Positions 7,731-15,803 of a stretch of 64,000 bases of DNA are shown piece by piece (position 1 is the first letter of the stretch; every line of letters begins with the position of its first letter). The DNA is taken from positions 248,001 to 312,000 of the forward strand of contig CAZVHP010000001.1 of NCBI GenBank assembly GCA_964627305.1, in the 5' to 3' direction. The position numbers were made by a program, and so were the translations under genes. The notes beneath the pieces were generated by a model. It worked only from the letters and a program-made list of their open reading frames with translations. It did not search any database and was not told where the DNA came from. This stretch comes from WJKG01 sp964627305 (GTDB taxonomy: Bacteria > Zixibacteria > MSB-5A5 > GN15 > FEB-12).

Positions 7731-10190
7731 TTGGCGAAGAAGCAGAAACAGACCCCTTCGGCACGCGCCGCTCGCCGGCCTCAATTCAGTATCGAGAGTT
7801 CGCCCCTGTTCACACCGATAGTGTTTGTGGTGATCTTCCTGGGGCTGGTGCTGCTGTTTTCAGATTTCCTGTTCTCGGACAAGATGCTGCACGGCTCGGA
7901 TACCATCACCGCCGGTGTGTTCTTCCGCTCGTTTCTGGTTGACCATGTTGCGGCGACGGGTTCGGTACCCAAATGGAATCCGTACATTTTTGGGGGTATG
8001 CCGTATATCGATGCCTTCCACGGGGACATTTTCTATCCCTTGTCGGTGTTGAAGTTTTTCGGCTCGATCTACCGCATGCTGGGGATCAACCTCTTCTTGC
8101 ACATCTTCCTGGCCGGTTTGTTCATGTACTTCTGTGCACGGCAGTTCAAGCTGCAGAAGATTCCCGCGCTGGTCTCCGCTGTTGCCTACATGTATACCGG
8201 TTACTTGGTGTCTCTGGTGGCGCCGGGTCACGACGGCAAGATCTTCGTGACCGCGCTGTTCCCGCTGGTGGTTCTCTTCCTTGAACGGGGTTTTCAGAGC
8301 CGGCCGCTTCTGAATTTCTCACTTCTGGGGCTGGTGATCGGTGTGATCATCCTTTCGCCGCACCCGCAGATGTCGTATTACATGCTTTGGGTGGTGGCTT
8401 TGTACGCTGCCTATCGTCTCGTGACTGTCTATCTTGAGACCCGCCGCATAGTTTTGCTGGTGAGACCGGGACTGCTGACCGCCTATGCGGTTGTAATTGG
8501 TCTGCTGATCTCCGCGATTCAGTTCTATCCGGGGTATTACTACACGACCCACTTCTCGCCGCGGGCCGAACACAAATCCGGCTGGGAATGGGCGACCTCG
8601 TGGTCGATGCACGAGGAGGAGACAATGGGCCTGCTGATTCCGGAATTCGCCGGGACTGCTTCCAAGAATACCGAGACATACTACTGGGGCAAGAATCACT
8701 TCCGGGACAACGCCGAGACGGTGGGCGCCGTGACCTTCTTCCTCGGACTGCTGGGATTCCTGTTCGTGCGCCGTCGGGAGTCATGGTTCTTCGGCGGGCT
8801 GGCCATATTCGCGCTGCTTTACGCGCTGGGAGATACCACGCCTGTTTTCTACATCTTCTACTACCTGATACCCAAGGTGCAGTCGCTGCGAGCACCGGCG
8901 ATGATTATGTACATCTTCGCCTTCTGTGCGGCCCTGCTGGCCGGAATGCTGATTCAAAGACTGATTGACGAGGCGAATGATCGTCGGGAGAAGTTCTCAG
9001 AGCGCTTCAACTGGTTTCTTCTGGGTGTCCCGGCATTGTTATTGGTGCTGGCACTTGCCTTTACGGCCAGCGGGCGTGGAGTGATAGAGCTGTGGACCTC
9101 ACTGTTCTATTCGGATGCCGCCACCCGGATGGTCGGGCAGGGTGTCTCCAAGTTGGATCTGGCCTATCGCAATCTTCCCGCCATCACCTCGGGTGCCTGG
9201 CTGGCCTTTTTGTTCACCAGTATCGCCGCCACTGCCATCTGGCTATACCGCCAGGGGAAGGCATCGGCGGTCGTCTTGATGGTGATTCCGCTGGTTATGA
9301 TGATTGATGGCATCCGCTTCAACAGCCGCTTCGTGGATACCTTTGATCATCATCAGTATTTTCGACCCAACCCGATCAGCCAGTTCCTGCAACAGCAGTC
9401 GGGCAAGTGGCGGACCATGAATTTCACGAACTATCCGGCAGATCTGCTGCCGTTTTTTGGAGTTGAGGTGGTCACGGGATATCATGGCAACCAGTTGCTG
9501 TGGTACGAGGCCCTTCTCGGTGGCCTGGGCGCCCCGAATCAGGCGAACCCCCGTTTCCTGAACCTGGTCGGTGCTCGTTACCTGATGTTTCCCGGACAGC
9601 AACAACTGCCTCAGGGCTATTTCGGCGCGGAGCCGGTTAGGAGCGTGCAACAGGCAATGGGCCTTCAGGTGATGGATAACCCCAACGCCTTCGAACGGCT
9701 TTACCTTGTGGACAGCGTGATGATACTGCCCGAGAGGGACTCTGTCGTCAGCGAGGTCATCGATGGCATAACCAATCTGCAGCGAGTTGTCATTCTGGAG
9801 GAGGTGCCGGAACTGGCTGTTGTGCCCGGCACAAAACTGGCGACTGATTCGGTCTGGTTTGAGCACCACGGTATTGACTCGATTGCGGTTGGCGTTCATG
9901 CGGAAAGCAACCTGATGCTGGTCCTGACGGAGAACTACTACGACGCCTGGAAGGTAACGATCGATGGTGAGTCGGTGCCGCTCATGCGCGCCTATGGATC
10001 CTTCCGCGCCGTGCCGGTGCCGGCCGGAACCCGGCAAGTGGTCTTCCGGTTTGAGTCCCCACGCTATCAAGCCGGTCGTCTGGCGACGATCCTGACTCTC
10101 GTCTACCTGCTGGGAGTGTTCGCCTTCTTCGGATGGCGTCACTGGTCAGATCGATCTCGAAACAGGCTAAAGACGCAAGAGGTTGACTGA
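7731..10190 (+). CDS. YfhO family multi-span membrane protein
   Basis: The 819-residue protein has a short basic cytosolic start, a first span at about 25-45, a luminal loop with FGGMPYIDAFHGDIFYP, and more than ten further spans. A soluble C-terminal region (about 560-790) follows, then a last span. This matches the YfhO family, whose Gram-positive members glycosylate lipoteichoic acid or wall polymers as GT-C type enzymes using polyprenyl-phosphate sugars. The start is TTG 7731 after GAGAGGA. It sits between two DPM-like synthases, which fits use of the lipid-linked sugars they make. The acceptor in this organism is unknown. Its stop overlaps the next start as TGATG. Confidence 0.85.
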   Translation: MAKKQKQTPSARAARRPQFSIESSPLFTPIVFVVIFLGLVLLFSDFLFSDKMLHGSDTITAGVFFRSFLVDHVAATGSVPKWNPYIFGGMPYIDAFHGDIFYPLSVLKFFGSIYRMLGINLFLHIFLAGLFMYFCARQFKLQKIPALVSAVAYMYTGYLVSLVAPGHDGKIFVTALFPLVVLFLERGFQSRPLLNFSLLGLVIGVIILSPHPQMSYYMLWVVALYAAYRLVTVYLETRRIVLLVRPGLLTAYAVVIGLLISAIQFYPGYYYTTHFSPRAEHKSGWEWATSWSMHEEETMGLLIPEFAGTASKNTETYYWGKNHFRDNAETVGAVTFFLGLLGFLFVRRRESWFFGGLAIFALLYALGDTTPVFYIFYYLIPKVQSLRAPAMIMYIFAFCAALLAGMLIQRLIDEANDRREKFSERFNWFLLGVPALLLVLALAFTASGRGVIELWTSLFYSDAATRMVGQGVSKLDLAYRNLPAITSGAWLAFLFTSIAATAIWLYRQGKASAVVLMVIPLVMMIDGIRFNSRFVDTFDHHQYFRPNPISQFLQQQSGKWRTMNFTNYPADLLPFFGVEVVTGYHGNQLLWYEALLGGLGAPNQANPRFLNLVGARYLMFPGQQQLPQGYFGAEPVRSVQQAMGLQVMDNPNAFERLYLVDSVMILPERDSVVSEVIDGITNLQRVVILEEVPELAVVPGTKLATDSVWFEHHGIDSIAVGVHAESNLMLVLTENYYDAWKVTIDGESVPLMRAYGSFRAVPVPAGTRQVVFRFESPRYQAGRLATILTLVYLLGVFAFFGWRHWSDRSRNRLKTQEVD

Positions 10191-10918
10191 TGCCGCATAC
10201 GCAGCGTGTACTGATCATATTCCCGACCTATAATGAACGGGAGAACATTGAAAAGATCGTCCATGCCGTGCTGCCGCTCGACCCGCGAATTAATGTCCTC
10301 GTGGTCGACGACAACTCGCCCGATGGCACCGGGCAGTTGGCCGACAAACTCGCGGCAGATGAGCGGAATGTGCATGTCCTGCACCGGGAGAAGAAGGAAG
10401 GACTGGGTCAGGCTTATATCGCCGGTTTCCGCTGGGCCATAGAACGAGGCTATGATTTCATCATGCAGATGGATGCTGACTTCTCTCACGGGCCGGAGTA
10501 TATCCGTGACTTCCTGCGCGAAATCCGAGAGTACGATGTCGTCATAGGGTCCCGCTATATTTCCGGAGTCAACGTAATCAACTGGCCCATGTCACGGCTG
10601 CTGTTGTCGTACTTCGCCAATGTGTATACCCGGATTGTGACGGGTATGCCCCTTCGTGATGCCACCGGCGGTTTCAAATGCTGGCGACGAGAGGTCCTCG
10701 AGAAGGTTGACCTCAATGGCGTTCGATCCAGCGGGTACTCCTTCCAGATCGAAATGACCATGCGTGCCTGGAAGAACGGGTTCAAGCTTAAGGAGATCCC
10801 GATTGTCTTCGTCGACCGCATGGCCGGGAAGTCCAAGATGTCTAAACGCATTGTCCGCGAAGCCATCTGGATGGTCTGGTGGCTGAGGCTGAAGGCGCTG
10901 TTTGGGCATTTGAAGTAG
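10190..10918 (+). CDS. Polyprenol monophosphomannose synthase-like glycosyltransferase (DPM1 type)
   Basis: This is a 242-residue soluble GT-A enzyme with no membrane anchor, as in the catalytic DPM1/Ppm1 group that makes polyprenyl-phosphate mannose from GDP-mannose. The motifs seen are FPTYNERENIEKIV (about 11-24), VVDDNSPDGT, and MQMDADFSHGPEYI with the metal-binding D-A-D. The late region FVDRMAGKSKMSKRIV also agrees with the family. It is translationally coupled to yfhO, suggesting that it supplies the lipid donor used by that protein. The sugar is not certain. Confidence 0.88.
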   Translation: MPHTQRVLIIFPTYNERENIEKIVHAVLPLDPRINVLVVDDNSPDGTGQLADKLAADERNVHVLHREKKEGLGQAYIAGFRWAIERGYDFIMQMDADFSHGPEYIRDFLREIREYDVVIGSRYISGVNVINWPMSRLLLSYFANVYTRIVTGMPLRDATGGFKCWRREVLEKVDLNGVRSSGYSFQIEMTMRAWKNGFKLKEIPIVFVDRMAGKSKMSKRIVREAIWMVWWLRLKALFGHLK

Positions 10919-10927
10919 GCTGACAGA

Positions 10928-11785
10928 GTGGCTGTCCCCGGCATTTCAGTCGTTATCGTGACACACAACTCAGAGCGGCATCTTACCTCCTGCATCAGTC
11001 ACCTGTCTCTGGCACTCAGTGATACCGACTACGAGGTGATCGTGGTGGACAATGCCTCGGATCGACCGCCGACAGAGGCCGACCTCTTGCCGCTGACGCG
11101 TGTCATGCTCGTCCACAACCGCACCAATACCGGCTTTGCCGCCGCCGCCAACACCGGAGCCGCCAGGGCCACCAAAGATGTGCTGCTGTTTCTCAACCCC
11201 GATGTTCTTCTGGACTCCGACGCCATTCATAACCTGTGCGATGCGCTTGCCAAATGTCCCACAAGCGGCGCGATTGGCGCCAGGCTGCGCTATCCCGACG
11301 GCAGCTTTCAGCCGACCTGCCGACGGTTGCCGACTGCCGCTAATATCCTGTTCTCACGAGGGTCAGTCCTTGGTCGTCTGACACGACGCACTTCAGTCTA
11401 TACCCTTGGTGATGCAGACACCATCACCGAGGTGCCGGCGGTTGCCGGCACGGTGCTGATGATTCACCGGTCCGTTTTCGAACAGACGCACGGCTTCGAT
11501 GAACGCTTCTTCATGTATATGGAGGACACTGATCTGTGCGCCCGACTCATTCAGTCGGGACGAGTCAATCTGTTTGTCCCCGAGGCAGGCGGCGTGCACT
11601 ACTGGGGTGGTGGGAGTACGACCGGAACTCTTGTCCGTAACTGGTATCACCATCGGTCGGTGCTGTACTACTTTCTGAAACACCATCCAAACGGGTTCAC
11701 AATTGTGCTGTTACCGTTGTTGCTGTCGATCAATCTTCTGGCCAAGACGGTGTTTGAGCTGTTTCACCGCCGGAGGCAGAGGTGA
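10928..11785 (+). CDS. Family 2 glycosyltransferase, rhamnosyltransferase-like
   Basis: The 285-residue protein has the pattern of WbbL/RfbF-type transferases: SVVIVTHNSERHL at the start, VVDNASD, NTGFAAAANTGA, FLNPDVLLDSDA with the metal site, and FMYMEDTDLCARLIQSGRV in the acceptor half. A hydrophobic stretch near the C-terminus (about 258-278) may bind the membrane. The GTG start at 10928 follows a poor ribosome site, but no better in-frame start preserves the N-terminal strand. It overlaps the next gene by four bases. It probably adds one sugar to a growing lipid-linked glycan. Confidence 0.85.
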   Translation: MAVPGISVVIVTHNSERHLTSCISHLSLALSDTDYEVIVVDNASDRPPTEADLLPLTRVMLVHNRTNTGFAAAANTGAARATKDVLLFLNPDVLLDSDAIHNLCDALAKCPTSGAIGARLRYPDGSFQPTCRRLPTAANILFSRGSVLGRLTRRTSVYTLGDADTITEVPAVAGTVLMIHRSVFEQTHGFDERFFMYMEDTDLCARLIQSGRVNLFVPEAGGVHYWGGGSTTGTLVRNWYHHRSVLYYFLKHHPNGFTIVLLPLLLSINLLAKTVFELFHRRRQR

Positions 11786-12849
11786 GCTACTTTACCATGG
11801 CGGTGACGGCCGCCGTAGCTTTTGCTGCTGCCCTGCTGACCTTGCCGTGGCTTATTCGCCTTGGTCATCGATATGATCTGCTTGATCAGCCGCATCAGCA
11901 CAAGCGCCACGATCGTCCAACTCCATTCCTCGGCGGTATTGCTCTGTTTGTCTCCGTGTGGTTGGCATTGGCCTGCGGGGGGCTGTTCTTTTCCGGCGTA
12001 TTCTCGGATCTCGCCGGCTCGTGGCCCTACATTCTGGCGGGGGCGCTGATCATCTTATTGGTGGGCCTGTCCGATGATCTCAAACCTCTCTCGGCCGGGA
12101 TCAAGCTGCTGGCACAGGTGGCGGCAGCGTTGCTGGTCTTCACCGGGGGCGTGCGCGTGGAGTTGCTCTCGACGCCATGGGGGAGTATCGATATCGGCAA
12201 CTGGTCGCTGCTGATCACAGTCCTGTGGGTCGTAGGGCTGACCAACGCTATTAACATCATCGACGGTCTCGATGCCCTCGCCGGCGGAGTCTCATTGATC
12301 GGCGCCGTGACGCTGCTGTTTCTGGGCCGGCTCTACCAGGCCGAGGGCGTGCTGGTGTTCATGACCGGCATGGTCGGTTTCCTGGTGGTGTTCCTGTACT
12401 ACAATCGCCCTCCGGCCCGCATCTTCCTTGGAGACAGCGGCGCTATGCAACTGGGTTTCTATTTCGCGGTGTTTTCGCTGTCTGTCTCAGTCAAATCTTA
12501 CGCCGTGGCCGCTTTGTATCTGCCGCTGCTCGCGCTGGGTGTGCCGATATTGGAGGCCCTGTCCTCCACCGTGCGACGGCTGGTCAGTGGGCGCAAGGTC
12601 TACAAGGCCGACCGCCGCCATCTCTTTCACTACCTGAATGTGCTGGGGCTCTCGCGCGGGCGCGTGATCCTCGTGTTCTACGCTCTTCAGGTCGTCTTTG
12701 GCGGCTTCGCGCTGGCTGGCTATTACTGGAACCGGTTGATAGTGTTCGGCGTTCTGCTCGTTTTTATGGTTGTGATTTTGACTATATTCTATATGTTTAT
12801 CACCAGTGCCGCGGCGCGGCGCGGAAAAGACCCGGCGCGCGGGCTGTAA
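11782..12849 (+). CDS. MraY/WecA family polyprenyl-phosphate sugar-1-phosphate transferase
   Basis: These membrane enzymes start lipid-linked glycans by moving a sugar-1-phosphate from a UDP-sugar to polyprenyl phosphate. The 355-residue protein has about ten spans and the expected catalytic loops: an early DQPHQHKRHDRPTPFLGG, GLSDDLKPLSAGIKLLAQ with the DD pair, NAINIIDGLDALAGGVS, and IFLGDSGAMQLG. It looks closer to WecA/TagO than to MraY. The start is GTG 11782, overlapping the preceding transferase. It is the last gene of the glycan operon and may be the initiating enzyme of the same pathway. Confidence 0.88.
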   Translation: MSYFTMAVTAAVAFAAALLTLPWLIRLGHRYDLLDQPHQHKRHDRPTPFLGGIALFVSVWLALACGGLFFSGVFSDLAGSWPYILAGALIILLVGLSDDLKPLSAGIKLLAQVAAALLVFTGGVRVELLSTPWGSIDIGNWSLLITVLWVVGLTNAINIIDGLDALAGGVSLIGAVTLLFLGRLYQAEGVLVFMTGMVGFLVVFLYYNRPPARIFLGDSGAMQLGFYFAVFSLSVSVKSYAVAALYLPLLALGVPILEALSSTVRRLVSGRKVYKADRRHLFHYLNVLGLSRGRVILVFYALQVVFGGFALAGYYWNRLIVFGVLLVFMVVILTIFYMFITSAAARRGKDPARGL

Positions 12850-12868
12850 GCTATTGTGGTAATGAATT

Positions 12869-13831
12869 ATGAGTGATGGACCGGTACTGGAATTTGAGCG
12901 CCCGATAGTCGAGCTGGAGAAGAGGATCTCCGATATGAAGGATTTCTCGGTCGGGGAGAGTATTCAGCTTGACGGCGAAATCGTGTCATTGCAGAAGAAG
13001 CTGGAGAAGCTCCGCGAGGAGATATATTCCAATCTCTCTCGCTGGCAGAAAGTTCAGTTGTCAAGGCATCCCCGCCGACCTCACACCCTCGACTATGTCC
13101 GGATGATCATGACCGACTTCGTTGAGTTGCATGGCGATCGCGGCTTTGCCGATGATCCCGCCATGGTTGGCGGATTTGCACATCTGGATGGCAAACCTGT
13201 GATGGTGGTCGGCCAGCAGAAGGGGCGCGACACCAAGCAGAAGCTCTATCGCAATTTCGGGATGGCTCATCCGGAGGGGTACCGCAAGGCACTGCGCCTG
13301 TTTCGACTGGCCGAGAAGTTCGACGTACCAATAGTGATTTTCATTGACACTCCCGGAGCGTTTCCGGGCATCGGTGCCGAGGAACGCGGCCAGGCCGAGG
13401 CTATCGCCCGCAATATCCGCGAGATGTTCACGCTGAGAGTCCCGATCGTGATTGTTATCATTGGTGAGGGTGCCTCCGGTGGAGCTCTCGGTATTGGCGT
13501 GGGCGATCGTGTGATGATGCTGGAGTTTTCCTGGTATTCGGTCATTTCGCCTGAGGGCTGCGCTGCTATCCTGTGGCGTGACAACGCCCATGCCCCCGAG
13601 GCGGCCGAGGCGCTCAAGGTCGTCTCCAGTGATCTTATTGACCTGGGAATCATTGACAAGGTTATCCCGGAGCCGCCGTCAGGCGCCCATACCGATCCGC
13701 CGCGAGCTGCCGAACTGGTCAGGCAGGAGCTTGTGGCGGCCCTTGACGAGCTGGCGAGGCTGCCCGTGGAGCAGCTCCTCGATCAGCGCCTGCAGAAATA
13801 CCGTGTGATGGGGGATTTCGATGAACAATAA
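12869..13831 (+). CDS. accA: Acetyl-CoA carboxylase carboxyltransferase subunit alpha
   Basis: With AccD this subunit moves the carboxyl group from biotin to acetyl-CoA to give malonyl-CoA, the first step of fatty acid synthesis. At 320 residues it has the normal AccA length: a helical N-terminus (LEFERPIVELEKRISDM), RHPRRPHTLDY, FVELHGDRGFADDPAMVGG, and the acyl-CoA site around IGEGASGGALGIGVGD. It starts at ATG 12869, 19 bases after the glycan operon, with a weak ribosome site. accD, accB and accC are not in the window. It overlaps the following small gene by 11 bases. Confidence 0.96.
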   Translation: MSDGPVLEFERPIVELEKRISDMKDFSVGESIQLDGEIVSLQKKLEKLREEIYSNLSRWQKVQLSRHPRRPHTLDYVRMIMTDFVELHGDRGFADDPAMVGGFAHLDGKPVMVVGQQKGRDTKQKLYRNFGMAHPEGYRKALRLFRLAEKFDVPIVIFIDTPGAFPGIGAEERGQAEAIARNIREMFTLRVPIVIVIIGEGASGGALGIGVGDRVMMLEFSWYSVISPEGCAAILWRDNAHAPEAAEALKVVSSDLIDLGIIDKVIPEPPSGAHTDPPRAAELVRQELVAALDELARLPVEQLLDQRLQKYRVMGDFDEQ

Positions 13832-14009
13832 TGCCCGCGACCAGCGAGTGCCCAACCGGCTGGTGGACAAACTGGTGTGCCCCCGGTGCAAGCAGAAGCT
13901 GCAGTACGAGGAAGCCAGAAGTCGCTTGATCTGCACCAATCATCAGATTGCGTTCAGGATCAACAACGGCATACCGGTTCTGTTGATGGATGAAACCGAG
14001 AATCTATAG
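13821..14009 (+). CDS. Trm112-like small zinc-ribbon protein
   Basis: The 62-residue protein contains LVCPRCKQKLQYE followed by LICTNHQIAFRINNGIPVLL. The C-x2-C plus later C and H residues and the INNGIPVLL ending are typical of the Trm112/YcaR group. In eukaryotes and archaea Trm112 activates methyltransferases; bacterial members are often found near lipid or cell-envelope genes and their role is unclear. The start overlaps the end of accA by 11 bases, so it is coupled to accA translation. Confidence 0.85.
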   Translation: MNNNARDQRVPNRLVDKLVCPRCKQKLQYEEARSRLICTNHQIAFRINNGIPVLLMDETENL

Positions 14010-14024
14010 GACTTGAGTGCGCAT

Positions 14025-14477
14025 ATGAAGCTGTCCAAATTCTGTGATGAGACATTGGTATCCTTCGATCTGAAGTCGAAGACCAAGGACGATGTGATCG
14101 AGGAACTGGTTGACCTGGTTTCGTCCTCAAACATGATCAAAGATCGTACTCAGCTGCTCGCCGATATTCGGGAGCGTGAAGAGCTTGTAACTACCGGGGT
14201 CGGCTATGGCGTCGCGTTCCCGCATGCCAAGACCAAGGCCGTGAAAGGTATCGTTATTGCGTACGGTCGCAGCGAAGAGGGAATCGAATTCGATGCCATG
14301 GATCACAAACCGGTCCACTTGTTCTTCCTGATAGCTGCGCCGGAGGATGCGATCGGGGCGCATCTGAATGTGATGGCCCGGCTGTCGTACCTGATGAAGT
14401 CCGAGGAGAACCGACAGAAGCTCATGGAGGCCAGTTCCCCCGGGGATGTCCTGGCGCTCATTGACAATGTAGAGTAG
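14025..14477 (+). CDS. PtsN-like PTS EIIA domain protein (fructose/nitrogen type)
   Basis: The 150-residue single-domain protein resembles EIIA of the fructose/mannitol class and PtsN. The phospho-accepting histidine is in GVGYGVAFPHAKTKAVKG, and the ends LMEASSPGDVLALID and SSSNMIKDRTQLLADIREREE fit the fold. No sugar-specific EIIB or EIIC lies nearby, so a regulatory role is more likely than sugar uptake. Two starts are possible: ATG 14025, chosen here, and TTG 14013, which would add four residues. HPr and EI are not in the window. It sits between a Trm112-like gene and mreC. Confidence 0.8.
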   Translation: MKLSKFCDETLVSFDLKSKTKDDVIEELVDLVSSSNMIKDRTQLLADIREREELVTTGVGYGVAFPHAKTKAVKGIVIAYGRSEEGIEFDAMDHKPVHLFFLIAAPEDAIGAHLNVMARLSYLMKSEENRQKLMEASSPGDVLALIDNVE

Positions 14478-14522
14478 TTCACCTGTGGTCGCGGCACGGA
14501 CGCCGTATGAGGTGGAAAGGGA

Positions 14523-15305
14523 TTGCCCAGCCATTCTTCGAACAACTGGCGCAATGTTCATCTGGCCGTTATCGCCTGTTTGTCACTGGTGCTCATAATC
14601 AGTGGTACATCGGTGTCTCGGTTCGTTTCTGAGGGTTTGCTGTCCACCCTCTACTACCCGTTCTTCACTATCAGAAGCTATGTAGTCGATTTGGCCGGGG
14701 TCTCACAGGAGAATGCCCGCCTTCGACAGCAACTCGTTGATGCCCGGATGCGAATAGCGCTCCTGGAGTCGGCGGCTCGCGAAAACGAGCGTCTGCGTCA
14801 GGCGCTGGGATTCGAACCGCCGCCGGGATACTCACTTATGCCGGCCAAAGTGGTGTCTGTCATCGGTGAGCAAGCTCCAGTGGGTGCCGTCATCAACCGA
14901 GGGGCTGCCGATGGTGTCTTTGTCGACCAGCCCCTGATAAACCAGTCCGGACTGGTGGGCAGAGTGGTCAATGTTATGCCCGGATTTGCCGAGATCCAGT
15001 ACCTGACTGACCCCGCCAGCCGCGTGGCGGCACGGGTCATTCCCGGACGCGAGATGGGAATCGTCAAATACGTGCCCGGGACCGGACTCATCCTTGACAA
15101 TTTTCCTGCCGATGGGAGTATAAAACCGGGAGACAGGGTAGTTTCATCCGGCCTTGGAGGAGTGTATCCGGCCGGTCTGACTGTGGGGGATGTGATATCG
15201 GTTGCCAGACCTGAAGAAGAGCCGTTCTGCGCGATTACTCTCAAGAGTGCAGCAAGCTTCAACACTGTCGAGGAGGTGTTCCTGCTCAAACCGGAGGGCC
15301 CATGA
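14523..15305 (+). CDS. mreC: Rod shape-determining protein MreC
   Basis: MreC is a bitopic protein that joins the cytoplasmic MreB filament to the periplasmic wall-making enzymes and activates PBP2. The 260-residue protein has one membrane span near residues 10-30, a coiled-coil segment (about 60-95, ENARLRQQLVDARMRIALLE), and a beta-rich periplasmic domain with VIGEQAPVGAVINRGAADGV and an LLGRVV-like NQSGLVGRVV. The start is TTG 14523 after AAAGGGA. It overlaps mreD by four bases. mreB is not next to it. Confidence 0.94.
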   Translation: MPSHSSNNWRNVHLAVIACLSLVLIISGTSVSRFVSEGLLSTLYYPFFTIRSYVVDLAGVSQENARLRQQLVDARMRIALLESAARENERLRQALGFEPPPGYSLMPAKVVSVIGEQAPVGAVINRGAADGVFVDQPLINQSGLVGRVVNVMPGFAEIQYLTDPASRVAARVIPGREMGIVKYVPGTGLILDNFPADGSIKPGDRVVSSGLGGVYPAGLTVGDVISVARPEEEPFCAITLKSAASFNTVEEVFLLKPEGP

Positions 15306-15790
15306 TTCGAGTAGTCCCGTACATTCTCTACGTGTTGCTGATTGCGGCCTGGCAAGTCATATTCAAGGATGTAACTTCCGTCTTCGGCGCGACTATCAAT
15401 CTGGCGGGCATGATGGTGTTGATGGTTGCTCTTTACAAGTCGGAGATCACCGCGGCATGGTTCGGCTTCGTGACAGGGCTGGTCCTGGCCGCCGGATCAC
15501 CCGCTGTACAGGGATGGCATGCCCTGTTCCTTGCGGCGCTTGGAGTGGCGGGTTATCAGGTGCGCGAGCGCCTGAATCTGGAAGCGTCATATTCAAAGGA
15601 GCTCTATGTTCTCGGTGGTATAATGCTGCACAATACCTTCTTTGTTCTGACCGAATCGTCCAGCGGCCTGTTTCATTTGATGTGGTCGCGGGCTCTCACC
15701 GGTGCGGTGTATACAGCTGGCATTGCCTGGCTCTTCTTCATGGTGAAGGAAGGGCGTATAACACGCGAGCGGGTTCGTTCGGTATTTTGA
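15302..15790 (+). CDS. mreD: Rod shape-determining protein MreD
   Basis: This 162-residue, very hydrophobic protein has about five membrane spans. It lies between mreC and the PBP2 gene, where MreD is always found. Its sequence alone is weakly conserved, so the call rests mostly on size, topology and position. It overlaps mreC by four bases (ATGA), and the PBP2 gene follows after 13 bases. Confidence 0.88.
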   Translation: MIRVVPYILYVLLIAAWQVIFKDVTSVFGATINLAGMMVLMVALYKSEITAAWFGFVTGLVLAAGSPAVQGWHALFLAALGVAGYQVRERLNLEASYSKELYVLGGIMLHNTFFVLTESSSGLFHLMWSRALTGAVYTAGIAWLFFMVKEGRITRERVRSVF

Positions 15791-15803
15791 TAGCTGATTG
15801 ATT

